From NCBI GenBank assembly GCA_023127905.1, contig JAGMEZ010000208.1:1-5832 (forward strand): a DNA stretch of 5,832 nt, in the 5' to 3' direction. Shown here piece after piece: positions 1 through 5,832 of the stretch (the stretch's first letter is position 1; every line of letters starts with the position of its first letter). Position numbers and translations under genes: made by a program. The DNA is from Caldifarciminota bacterium. Its GTDB lineage: Bacteria > Hydrothermota > E44-bin80. The notes beneath the pieces are model-generated. The model saw only the letters and a program-made list of their open reading frames with translations. It had not been told where the DNA came from and ran no database searches.

Positions 1-1
1 G

Positions 2-1684
2 GAGATGAGGTTATTAAGCGAGAGTGGTGGAGAGCGATACTGTTTTTCCGAGGATATAATCAGAGAGATAATTTATCAACGGATAAACAAAATTAAGTTG
101 AAGCGTTACCACCAGGTGGTTGGAGAAAGATTGTTGAATCTTTATAAGAATCGTATTGAAGAGGTGGTTGAGGAGTTATCTCATCATTTTCATTTATGTG
201 GAGATAAGGAAAGGGCAATAGAGTATAGTATGATCGCTGCGGATAGGGCAAAAGATGCTTATGCAAATCAGGATGCCATTTTGTTTTATAGCAGGACGCT
301 TGATTGTTTGAAAGATAAGGCAATTAAAGATAGAATAATAAAAGAGATCGAGTGCTTAAAGAAAAGAGCTGAGGTAATCAGTTTAGTTGGGAAGAATGAG
401 AATGCAGTTATGGATTTAGAACAAGCGATCAACAAGGCAAAAGAAATAAATGATAAAAGAGAGGAAGCATACTGTCTTAATAAATTATGTGTAATTTTTC
501 TGAATACAGCTAAGTATAGTGATGCTGAAAATAAATCAGAAATAGCACTTGAAATTTATCAAGAAATAAAAAATAAAAAAGGCGAGGCGTTAAGTCTCAA
601 CAATATCGCCAATGTCCATATGTTTCAAGGTGATTATTTCAAGGCGCTGGAATTTCATCAACATTCACTAAAAATAAGAAAAGAGATTAATGATCGTAAG
701 GGCGAAGCGTCGAGCCTCAATAATATCGGTGTTATTAATAATAATCTTGGCGAACAGTCTAAGGCATTAGAGTTTTTCCAGAGTTCATTAATAATATTCG
801 AAGAGATTGATGATCGTATAAGAATGGCGACAGTTCTTAATAATATCGGCGTTGCTTATAGTGATTTGGGGAAATTCTCCAAAGCCCTGGAATTTCATCA
901 ACATTCACTAAAAATGAAAAGAGAGATTGGTGATCGTAAGGGTGAAGCTGGGAACCTCACTAATATCGGCTTTATTTATAATATCTTTGGTGATTCTTCT
1001 AAGGCATTGGAATTTTATCATAATTCATCAAAAATAGGCGAAGAGATTGGCGACCGTAGAGTCGAGGCAGCAAATCTCAATAATGCTGGCGTAAGTTATT
1101 TTTATCTCGGTGAATATTCAAATGCACGGAAGTGTTATGAGAATTCATTAAAAATAGGTAAGGAGATTGGAGATCTCCTAACAGAGGCAGCAAACCTCGT
1201 AAGTTTAAGCAGTCTATTTCTCGAGACAGGGGATTTTTCAAATGCTGAGAAGAGTTGCAACAAAGCTTATTCGATTGCCCAAGAAATCAAATCGAAACCG
1301 CTTCTTGCTAAAATCCATCTTGGTTTTGCCTCAATAAATTTAGAGAATGATAGACTTGCTGAGGCAAGAGGGGAATTAAAACAAGCATTGTCTCTTGTTG
1401 ATGAAATTCATTCTAAGGAGATAAAGGGTGAAGTCCTGGGTCTTTTTGGTCAGCTTTATACAAAAGAGATGAAATGGGCTGAAGCAGAGGTTTCCCTTAA
1501 AGAATCAATATCAATCTTCAGGCAGCTAAAAATCAGGTTTAATCTTGCTACAGTTTATTATTATCAGGGTTTAATGTTTAAAGAGGCTGGTGATGAAATT
1601 GAAGCAAAAAAACATTTTACTAAAGCGTTGAGAATATTCAAGAAACTTGGTGCAAAAGGGTGGATTAAGAAATTATCAGAATAG
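2..1684 (+). CDS. TPR-repeat protein, C-terminal part of a probable AAA/STAND-type signalling ATPase (5' partial)
   Basis: The reading frame is open to the left edge and the first ATG (position 5) directly abuts a GGAG with no spacing, so I treat this as a truncated gene rather than one starting here. Residues are counted from that ATG. Residues 1-105 (FSEDIIREIIY, then a helical stretch with ELSHHFHLCGDKERAIEY) resemble the region between the ATPase core and the TPRs in large regulators of the adenylate-cyclase, Ser/Thr-kinase or LuxR type. This is family knowledge, and the ATPase and any N-terminal effector are outside the window. Residues 111-550 are eleven TPR-like units of exactly 40 residues, with LNNIG, Y..LG, KALEF and SLKI positions recurring in the central ones. 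The end (FKKLGAKGW) is typical of such proteins. There is no signal peptide or TM segment, so it is probably cytoplasmic. TPRs bind partner proteins or peptides; the partner is unknown. A plain TPR protein is the alternative. TPR identity is very secure, the ATPase assignment moderate. Confidence 0.85.
   Translation, partial: EMRLLSESGGERYCFSEDIIREIIYQRINKIKLKRYHQVVGERLLNLYKNRIEEVVEELSHHFHLCGDKERAIEYSMIAADRAKDAYANQDAILFYSRTLDCLKDKAIKDRIIKEIECLKKRAEVISLVGKNENAVMDLEQAINKAKEINDKREEAYCLNKLCVIFLNTAKYSDAENKSEIALEIYQEIKNKKGEALSLNNIANVHMFQGDYFKALEFHQHSLKIRKEINDRKGEASSLNNIGVINNNLGEQSKALEFFQSSLIIFEEIDDRIRMATVLNNIGVAYSDLGKFSKALEFHQHSLKMKREIGDRKGEAGNLTNIGFIYNIFGDSSKALEFYHNSSKIGEEIGDRRVEAANLNNAGVSYFYLGEYSNARKCYENSLKIGKEIGDLLTEAANLVSLSSLFLETGDFSNAEKSCNKAYSIAQEIKSKPLLAKIHLGFASINLENDRLAEARGELKQALSLVDEIHSKEIKGEVLGLFGQLYTKEMKWAEAEVSLKESISIFRQLKIRFNLATVYYYQGLMFKEAGDEIEAKKHFTKALRIFKKLGAKGWIKKLSE
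335..1654 (+). repeat. In-frame tandem 120-bp (40-codon) TPR repeat array
   Basis: About eleven units of 120 bp follow one another without a single-codon insertion or deletion. The acidic or polar residue that ends each unit falls at residues 150, 190, 230, 270, 310, 350, 390, 430, 470, 510 and 550. The central five units (about 575-1174) are the most alike, with TAATATCGG-like starts at 721, 841 and 961. A 29-bp stretch is identical at 647-675 and 887-915, two units apart. The outer units are diverged at DNA level but keep the phase, which suggests internal duplication within the centre of an older array. Confidence 0.9.
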
Positions 1685-1733
1685 ATCTTTGATAACAGAA
1701 AACGTGTCAGAAATATTATATAGTATTAAAGAT
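1685..1733. repeat. Imperfect AT-rich inverted repeat in the intergenic gap
   Basis: ATCTTTGATA (1685-1694) pairs with TATTAAAGAT (1724-1733), 9 of 10 positions, and the odd pair would be G-U in RNA. A second near-palindrome, 1712-1727 (AATATTATATAGTATT), pairs 7 of 8 positions and overlaps the right arm, so the two folds would exclude each other. No T-run follows, so it is not a standard intrinsic terminator. It could be an operator, a weak RNA switch, or chance in AT-rich DNA. Confidence 0.35.
1689..1719 (+). promoter_or_regulatory. Weak sigma70-like promoter candidate before the sensor kinase
   Basis: TTGATA (1689-1694) and TATTAT (1714-1719) resemble -35 and -10 boxes, but the 19-bp spacing is longer than ideal and the region is AT-rich, so chance matches are expected. 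It lies inside the inverted repeat and about 60 bp before the kinase start. If real, it would let the kinase operon be expressed apart from the TPR gene. Confidence 0.2.
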
Positions 1734-1767
1734 GAGCAAAATTGGGAAAGAATATATTGATGATTTG

Positions 1768-1776
1768 GGAAGGAGA
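1768..1776 (+). promoter_or_regulatory. Ribosome binding site of the sensor kinase
   Basis: GGAAGGAGA contains AGGAG at 1771-1775, six bases before the ATG at 1782. This fixes the kinase start; no competing in-frame start with a site of this quality is seen. Confidence 0.85.
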
Positions 1777-1781
1777 TAATA

Positions 1782-4619
1782 ATGAATAAAGGTAAGAGCA
1801 ATATTGAGTTGCCGCCGGAAGGAATACCGGGTATAGAGAGTCTAAGCATGAAAGCTCCTTCAGATAAAAGGAGGGGACGACCAACGTTATGGTTAAAGTC
1901 TCTCATTGTTGGTATAACACTCGTTGCGGTTGTAGTGGTAGTCTTTCTCGGCAGCAAAACCAACCGTGAGACGAGGAAGATGGCTATAGAGCAGTTCAAC
2001 CAATATCAGTTGTCATTAGCTCGATCGGCTGCCTCCGGTATCGAAGCTTACTTTAAGGAGTTAAGAGCCGCATGTCAGTCTTTGGCGAAACAACCCGGCA
2101 TTCAGCGGTTATCCCCTGAAAGCATGCAATGTATGCAGCATACATACTGGGGTTTCCCATCGAGAACTTCTATACGGCTGTTGGACAGTGATGGCATCCT
2201 CCGCTTCATTTACCCTTTTGATGGCTGGCGAGGAGAGCTGATTGGCAGGGACTACAGGGAAGAAGCTATTTTTAAGGAGGTCAAAGAGAGTGGATGTATC
2301 GGTATAACCGGGATGGTCATTAACGAACAGGGTGAACAACGTATCAGAATGGCTGTTCCAGTCTATCTAACACACAAAATGGGGACTGTAAAAGTTAAGA
2401 ATAAGACTGGTATTATTGTTAAACCTATTGACCCCAGCGAACCGGATTCGGGTAGATTTCAAGGGGTTCTTTTGTGTTCATTCGATCCTTACATTATTAC
2501 TCAGGACTTTATCTCCCCTATTATATCGGGTAAAACCGGTTACGCCTGGGTGTTAAACGAAGACAGCGTTTTCCTGTCGCATTACGAGGAGGGATTTACT
2601 GGTCGAAATGCCTTTGATGTAAGGGTGGAGAAAGCCCCTGAAATTTCCTACGAAACTATTGAACACATACAGCTTCAGATGATGGCAGGAGAAGAAGGGG
2701 TAGATTGCTACATTTCAGGCTGGCACCGTGGTCAGAAAGGGATGGTTAAGAAGCTTATCGCTTATACACCCGTCCATATTAATAACAATAGATTGTCAGT
2801 TGCGGTATGCGCTCCGATCAGCGAAGTGGAAGAGATTATTCACAAAACGCAACGCTCTGAACAGTATACATTGGTTTTTGTAATAATGGTGCTGATAATA
2901 GGTGGGCTTTCTCTTTTTATAATTTCTTATCGATGGTCACATTCTCTGGAGTTGGAGGTGGTAAGGCGGACAAGGAAACTGAGAGAAACCAGAGACTATT
3001 TAGACAATCTGATTAGATACGCGAATGCTCCCATCATTGTTTGGGACCCAAAGTTCAAGATCACCCAATTTAATCATGCCTTCGAGCACCTGACAGGTTA
3101 TGGAGTCGAGGAGGTCATAGGCAAAGAACTGAATATGCTTTTTCCTAAAGCGAGTCGGGACGTATCACTTAAGAAGATCGAAAGTACCTTAGGTGGCGAA
3201 CACTGGGAATCTGTTGAAATCCCTATTCTTCGAAAGGATGGAGATATCCGAGTAGCACTCTGGAACTCTGAGAACATCTATGACGAGGACGATACTACTC
3301 TTTTAGCAACAATTGCCCAGGGAATGGACATCACAGAGCGTAAAAAGGCTGAAGAGGAACTGCAACTCAACGAGTCTCGTCTCAAGGCTTTGTTTGAACT
3401 TGGTCAGATGACTGAATCAACGTTGGAGCAGATCGCTGAATTTACACTTGAGAAGGGAGTTGAACTAACTAAAAGCAAGATTGGTTACTTCGGATTCATG
3501 GACAAAGACGAAACCTCTTTTAGAATGTATGCTTGTTCAAAGAATGTTATGGATGAATGTGTCATTGTTGATAAACAAATGCTCTATTCTGTCAAAGACG
3601 GAGGTATTTTGGTGGAGCCTATACGACAACGTAAACCAGTTATCATCAATGATTTTTCCACCGATGATCCTCGCAGGAAAGAATTTCCTGAAGGATATGG
3701 GCAAATATTTCGCTATATGAATGTCCCTATATTCGATGGTGATAAAATTGTTGTATTAGCAGCTGTTGGGAACAAGGAAACAGAATATGATGAAGCGGAT
3801 GTCCGTCAATTGACATTACTGATGGATGGCATTTGGAGACTTATCCGACGCAAGCGCGCGGAGGAAGAGTTGGAGAAGTACTCTGAGCAGTTGGAAGTGA
3901 TGGTGGAGTACCGTACAAGGGAACTCAAGGATACCCAGGAAGCATTAATTCGTAAGGAGAAACTTGCTGTTTTGGGGCAACTGGCTGGCAGCATGGGTCA
4001 TGAACTCCGCAATCCTTTGGGAGTGATATCAAATGCTGTATACTACCTACAGATAATCCTTCCCGAAGCTGGGGAGACCGCCAAGGAATACCTGGAGATA
4101 ATCACCTCGGAGGTTCGCAATGCTGAAGGTATTATCTCAGACCTTTTGAATTTTTCGCGTACTAAGCCTGCTGAGAGACAAGAGATGATGATATCAGAGT
4201 TGGTTGCTCAGGTGTTGGAGAAACAGACCTCACCCAAAGGGTTTGAAGTGATTATTGAGATACCCTCTGATTTGCAACCAGTCTTTGTTGATCCCAGACA
4301 TATAAGACAGGTGCTAATCAACCTGGTCACCAACGCCTACCAGTCCATGCCTAAGGGGGGAAGGGTGATTATTAGTGCACAGGCGAAAAAGGAAAAAGTG
4401 TCTTTCTCCATAACCGATACAGGAGTTGGTATTTCCGCACAGGATATGAAGAAGATCTTTGAGCCGTTATTCACAACCAAGGAGCGGGGTATAGGACTTG
4501 GTCTGGTAGTTTCCAAGAATTTAGTAGAAGTAAATGGGGGAACAATCGAAGTTAAAAGCGAGGAGGGAAAGGGTAGCACATTCACTGTTATTCTCCCCAC
4601 AAAGGAGGTGCAATCATGA
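1782..4619 (+). CDS. Membrane-bound sensor histidine kinase (Cache-like sensor, PAS, GAF, HisKA, HATPase)
   Basis: This complete 945-residue kinase autophosphorylates a histidine and donates the phosphate to receiver domains. A cytoplasmic N-tail ends in KRRGRP before TM1 (about 39-57). Residues 58-362 form a large extracytoplasmic sensor, probably a double Cache domain (GKTGYAWVLNED near 250-261 is typical). TM2 is about 363-383, followed directly by a coiled coil without a clear HAMP. PAS plus PAC spans about 404-520, GAF about 535-690 and a second coiled coil about 690-725. HisKA follows, with phospho-acceptor H740 in GHELRNPL, including the ExxN pattern linked to phosphatase activity. The ATPase domain shows the N box (N847, N851), G1 box DTGVGI (D879), F box EPLFTTKE and G2 box GIGLGL (904-908). 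All catalytic boxes look intact. The ligand cannot be predicted. The stop overlaps the next gene's start, so the downstream double receiver is the likely partner. Confidence 0.95.
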   Translation: MNKGKSNIELPPEGIPGIESLSMKAPSDKRRGRPTLWLKSLIVGITLVAVVVVVFLGSKTNRETRKMAIEQFNQYQLSLARSAASGIEAYFKELRAACQSLAKQPGIQRLSPESMQCMQHTYWGFPSRTSIRLLDSDGILRFIYPFDGWRGELIGRDYREEAIFKEVKESGCIGITGMVINEQGEQRIRMAVPVYLTHKMGTVKVKNKTGIIVKPIDPSEPDSGRFQGVLLCSFDPYIITQDFISPIISGKTGYAWVLNEDSVFLSHYEEGFTGRNAFDVRVEKAPEISYETIEHIQLQMMAGEEGVDCYISGWHRGQKGMVKKLIAYTPVHINNNRLSVAVCAPISEVEEIIHKTQRSEQYTLVFVIMVLIIGGLSLFIISYRWSHSLELEVVRRTRKLRETRDYLDNLIRYANAPIIVWDPKFKITQFNHAFEHLTGYGVEEVIGKELNMLFPKASRDVSLKKIESTLGGEHWESVEIPILRKDGDIRVALWNSENIYDEDDTTLLATIAQGMDITERKKAEEELQLNESRLKALFELGQMTESTLEQIAEFTLEKGVELTKSKIGYFGFMDKDETSFRMYACSKNVMDECVIVDKQMLYSVKDGGILVEPIRQRKPVIINDFSTDDPRRKEFPEGYGQIFRYMNVPIFDGDKIVVLAAVGNKETEYDEADVRQLTLLMDGIWRLIRRKRAEEELEKYSEQLEVMVEYRTRELKDTQEALIRKEKLAVLGQLAGSMGHELRNPLGVISNAVYYLQIILPEAGETAKEYLEIITSEVRNAEGIISDLLNFSRTKPAERQEMMISELVAQVLEKQTSPKGFEVIIEIPSDLQPVFVDPRHIRQVLINLVTNAYQSMPKGGRVIISAQAKKEKVSFSITDTGVGISAQDMKKIFEPLFTTKERGIGLGLVVSKNLVEVNGGTIEVKSEEGKGSTFTVILPTKEVQS
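4601..4610 (+). promoter_or_regulatory. Extended ribosome binding site inside the kinase 3' end
   Basis: AAAGGAGGTG matches ten consecutive bases of the usual anti-Shine-Dalgarno complement. GGAGG (4604-4608) sits seven bases before the ATG at 4616. It lies within the last codons of the kinase, so ribosomes can reinitiate on the overlapping ATGA. Confidence 0.85.
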
Positions 4620-5362
4620 AAGATAAGTTGCATATCCTGGTTGTGGATGATGACCGTAGGATGGTTAAGACTTTGGTAGACATCTTGAGGATAAAAAACT
4701 ATGGAGCTGAGGCTGCCTATTCTGGTACTGAGGCATTGAATAAGGTAAAGAAGGGTTACTTCAATTGTCTCCTTACTGATATAAAGATGCGGGAAATGAA
4801 CGGAGTGGAACTGTATAAGGCAATTAAAAAGTTACAACCCGATCTTCCAGTTGTACTAATGACTGCCTACTCCACCGATAAATTGGTTAAAGAGGGGTTG
4901 GCGGAAGGAGCTATAGCTACCCTTACCAAGCCACTCGACATTAATCTTTTGTTAAGCTTTTTCTCAAGTCTTCGCTCGGAACTCTCCATTGTTATTGTGG
5001 ATGATGACCTAAAGTTCTGCAGGAGCCTGGGAGATATTTTAAGGAAGCGAGGATTTACAGTTACTGAGGTTCCTGACCCTCATAGCATAGCAGAGATACT
5101 CAATCCGGATGTACAGGTGGTTCTTCTGGATATGAAACTTAATAGCACAAACGGCGTGGAGGTTTTAAAGGAGATCAGGAATCAGTATCCCCAACTGCCA
5201 GTGATACTTGTGACCGGCTATAGAGAGGAGATGGCAAAAGCGATAGAGGCTGCCTTGAAAATCAACGCTTATACCTGTCTTTATAAGCCCTTTGAGATAG
5301 AGGAGCTTCTACAGGTCTTGAATGAAATTCATCGCCAGAAACTAAGCAGAATCTTTAAATAG
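4616..5362 (+). CDS. Tandem double-receiver response regulator without output domain
   Basis: The 248-residue protein is two receiver domains joined by a very short linker. Receiver 1 (about 5-119) has the acidic triplet D11-D13, phospho-acceptor D55 in LLTDIKM, T83 and K105 (TKP). Receiver 2 (about 123-238) has D129-D131, D172 in LLDMKL, T200 and K224 (YKP). Both therefore keep the full set needed for phosphorylation. After receiver 2 only about ten basic residues remain, so there is no DNA-binding, cyclase or kinase output. The ATG overlaps the kinase TGA (ATGA), which predicts translational coupling and a cognate kinase-regulator pair. Known roles for such stand-alone receivers are phosphorelay intermediates, phosphate sinks or protein-binding switches; which applies here is inference. 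The gene ends at a clean TAG, with the next start 19 bp on and no sign of frameshift. Confidence 0.93.
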   Translation: MKDKLHILVVDDDRRMVKTLVDILRIKNYGAEAAYSGTEALNKVKKGYFNCLLTDIKMREMNGVELYKAIKKLQPDLPVVLMTAYSTDKLVKEGLAEGAIATLTKPLDINLLLSFFSSLRSELSIVIVDDDLKFCRSLGDILRKRGFTVTEVPDPHSIAEILNPDVQVVLLDMKLNSTNGVEVLKEIRNQYPQLPVILVTGYREEMAKAIEAALKINAYTCLYKPFEIEELLQVLNEIHRQKLSRIFK

Positions 5363-5368
5363 TCTCTT

Positions 5369-5374
5369 GGGAGG
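5369..5374 (+). promoter_or_regulatory. Ribosome binding site of the receiver-PAS gene
   Basis: GGGAGG lies seven bases before the ATG at 5382. A nearer ATG at 5375 is out of frame and touches this site, so 5382 is the start. It occupies most of the 19-bp gap after the double receiver. Confidence 0.8.
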
Positions 5375-5381
5375 ATGAATC

Positions 5382-5832
5382 ATGAACACAAAACGAATCC
5401 TCATTGTAGATGATGATCCCAAAATCAGAAAGACGCTTTCCGACATCCTGAAAGCTAAAGGTTATACGGTGATAGTCGCTGATACAGGAAAGGCAGCTTT
5501 AGATATGGCTAAAAAACATATACCGGATATAGTCCTGATAGATCTCAAACTGGAGGACATGTCTGGTCTGGAAGTGATGAAAGGGATCAAGGAATGCTGG
5601 CCTGGCACGGAGTGCATCGTGCTCACTGGATATGCGTCACAGGAATCAGCCATCGAGGCGGTCAATTTGGGTGCTTATAGCTATGTGCAAAAACCATATA
5701 ATATGGAGCAGTTATTACTGACAATCCGGAGGGCAATTGAGAAACGGGAGGCTCAGGAGGAATTGAGGGAGACGCGCGATTACCTGGAAAACCTGATTAG
5801 CCATGCAAACGCTCCTATCATCGTCTGGGATC
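5382..5832 (+). CDS. Receiver-PAS protein, probable hybrid histidine kinase (3' partial)
   Basis: The frame runs off the right edge after 150 codons. Residues 4-118 are a complete receiver domain with acidic D10-D12, phospho-acceptor D54 in LIDLKL, T82 (LTGYAS) and K104 (QKP). A charged helix follows (about 119-135), then the start of a PAS domain (ENLISHANAPIIVWD), which is almost the same as the PAS start of the kinase two genes upstream. Receiver-helix-PAS order is usual for soluble kinases that take phosphate at the N-terminus and go on to HisKA and HATPase, but a diguanylate cyclase or other output cannot be excluded because the end is missing. No TM segment or signal peptide is visible, so it is probably cytoplasmic. 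It follows the double receiver by 19 bp with its own binding site and no terminator, consistent with one operon. It is likely a later step or a branch of the same relay. Confidence 0.9.
   Translation, partial: MNTKRILIVDDDPKIRKTLSDILKAKGYTVIVADTGKAALDMAKKHIPDIVLIDLKLEDMSGLEVMKGIKECWPGTECIVLTGYASQESAIEAVNLGAYSYVQKPYNMEQLLLTIRRAIEKREAQEELRETRDYLENLISHANAPIIVWD

Noticed and set aside
5..7. ATG as the true start of the TPR protein
   Set aside because: The frame is open to the window edge, the GGAG touches the ATG without spacing, and the protein begins in the middle of a recognisable domain region.
1685..1781. Intrinsic terminator after the TPR gene
   Set aside because: The inverted repeat is AT-rich, has a long loop and is not followed by a run of T, so termination is not supported.
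1676..1999. Reverse-strand frame of 107 codons across the gap and the kinase start
   Set aside because: It is antisense to the well-supported kinase N-terminus, and its low-complexity Thr/Leu/Ile product is a shadow of TM1 codons.
3481..3720. Second forward frame of 79 codons inside the kinase
   Set aside because: It lies wholly within the GAF-coding region, has no binding site and encodes no recognisable domain.
4337..4633. Reverse-strand frame of 98 codons over the kinase 3' end
   Set aside because: It is antisense to the conserved ATPase boxes and to the strong ribosome binding site of the next gene.
5375..5377. Earlier ATG for the receiver-PAS gene
   Set aside because: It is out of frame with the receiver domain and directly abuts the GGGAGG site.
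5462..5665. Reverse-strand frame of 67 codons
   Set aside because: It is antisense to an intact receiver domain with all key residues; no independent support.

Overview
The window carries a bacterial-type signal-transduction cluster, all on the + strand and tightly packed, with no gene-free stretch longer than 97 bp. I see no RNA genes, CRISPR arrays, insertion sequences or convincing terminators. The organism cannot be named from this. The canonical Shine-Dalgarno sites, a membrane kinase with a Cache-like sensor, and PAS/GAF modules of this style suggest an environmental bacterium rich in multidomain kinases (Desulfobacterota, Planctomycetes or candidate phyla are plausible). Similar kinases also occur in methanogenic archaea, so this is inference only.

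Layout. Positions 2-1684 hold the C-terminal part of a large TPR protein whose N-terminus lies before the window. Its start resembles the region that follows the ATPase core in AAA/STAND-type signalling ATPases, and it then runs through eleven 40-residue units in perfect register. Positions 1685-1781 are an AT-rich gap with an imperfect inverted repeat, a weak promoter candidate and a good ribosome binding site. Positions 1782-4619 encode a complete 945-residue sensor histidine kinase (TM, Cache-like sensor, TM, PAS, GAF, HisKA, HATPase). Positions 4616-5362 encode a response regulator made of two receiver domains and no output domain, overlapping the kinase stop by ATGA. Positions 5382-5832 start a third signalling gene, a receiver followed by a PAS domain, cut by the window end and probably a hybrid kinase.

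How they may work together: the membrane kinase senses an extracytoplasmic ligand and an internal cue, autophosphorylates on H740 and passes phosphate to one or more of three consecutive receivers. None of the visible proteins has a DNA-binding or enzymatic output, so the final effector must lie downstream or elsewhere. The TPR gene has lower GC in hand-counted samples (about 37% against 38-51% in different kinase domains) and is separated by a possible promoter, so its membership of the same operon is uncertain.
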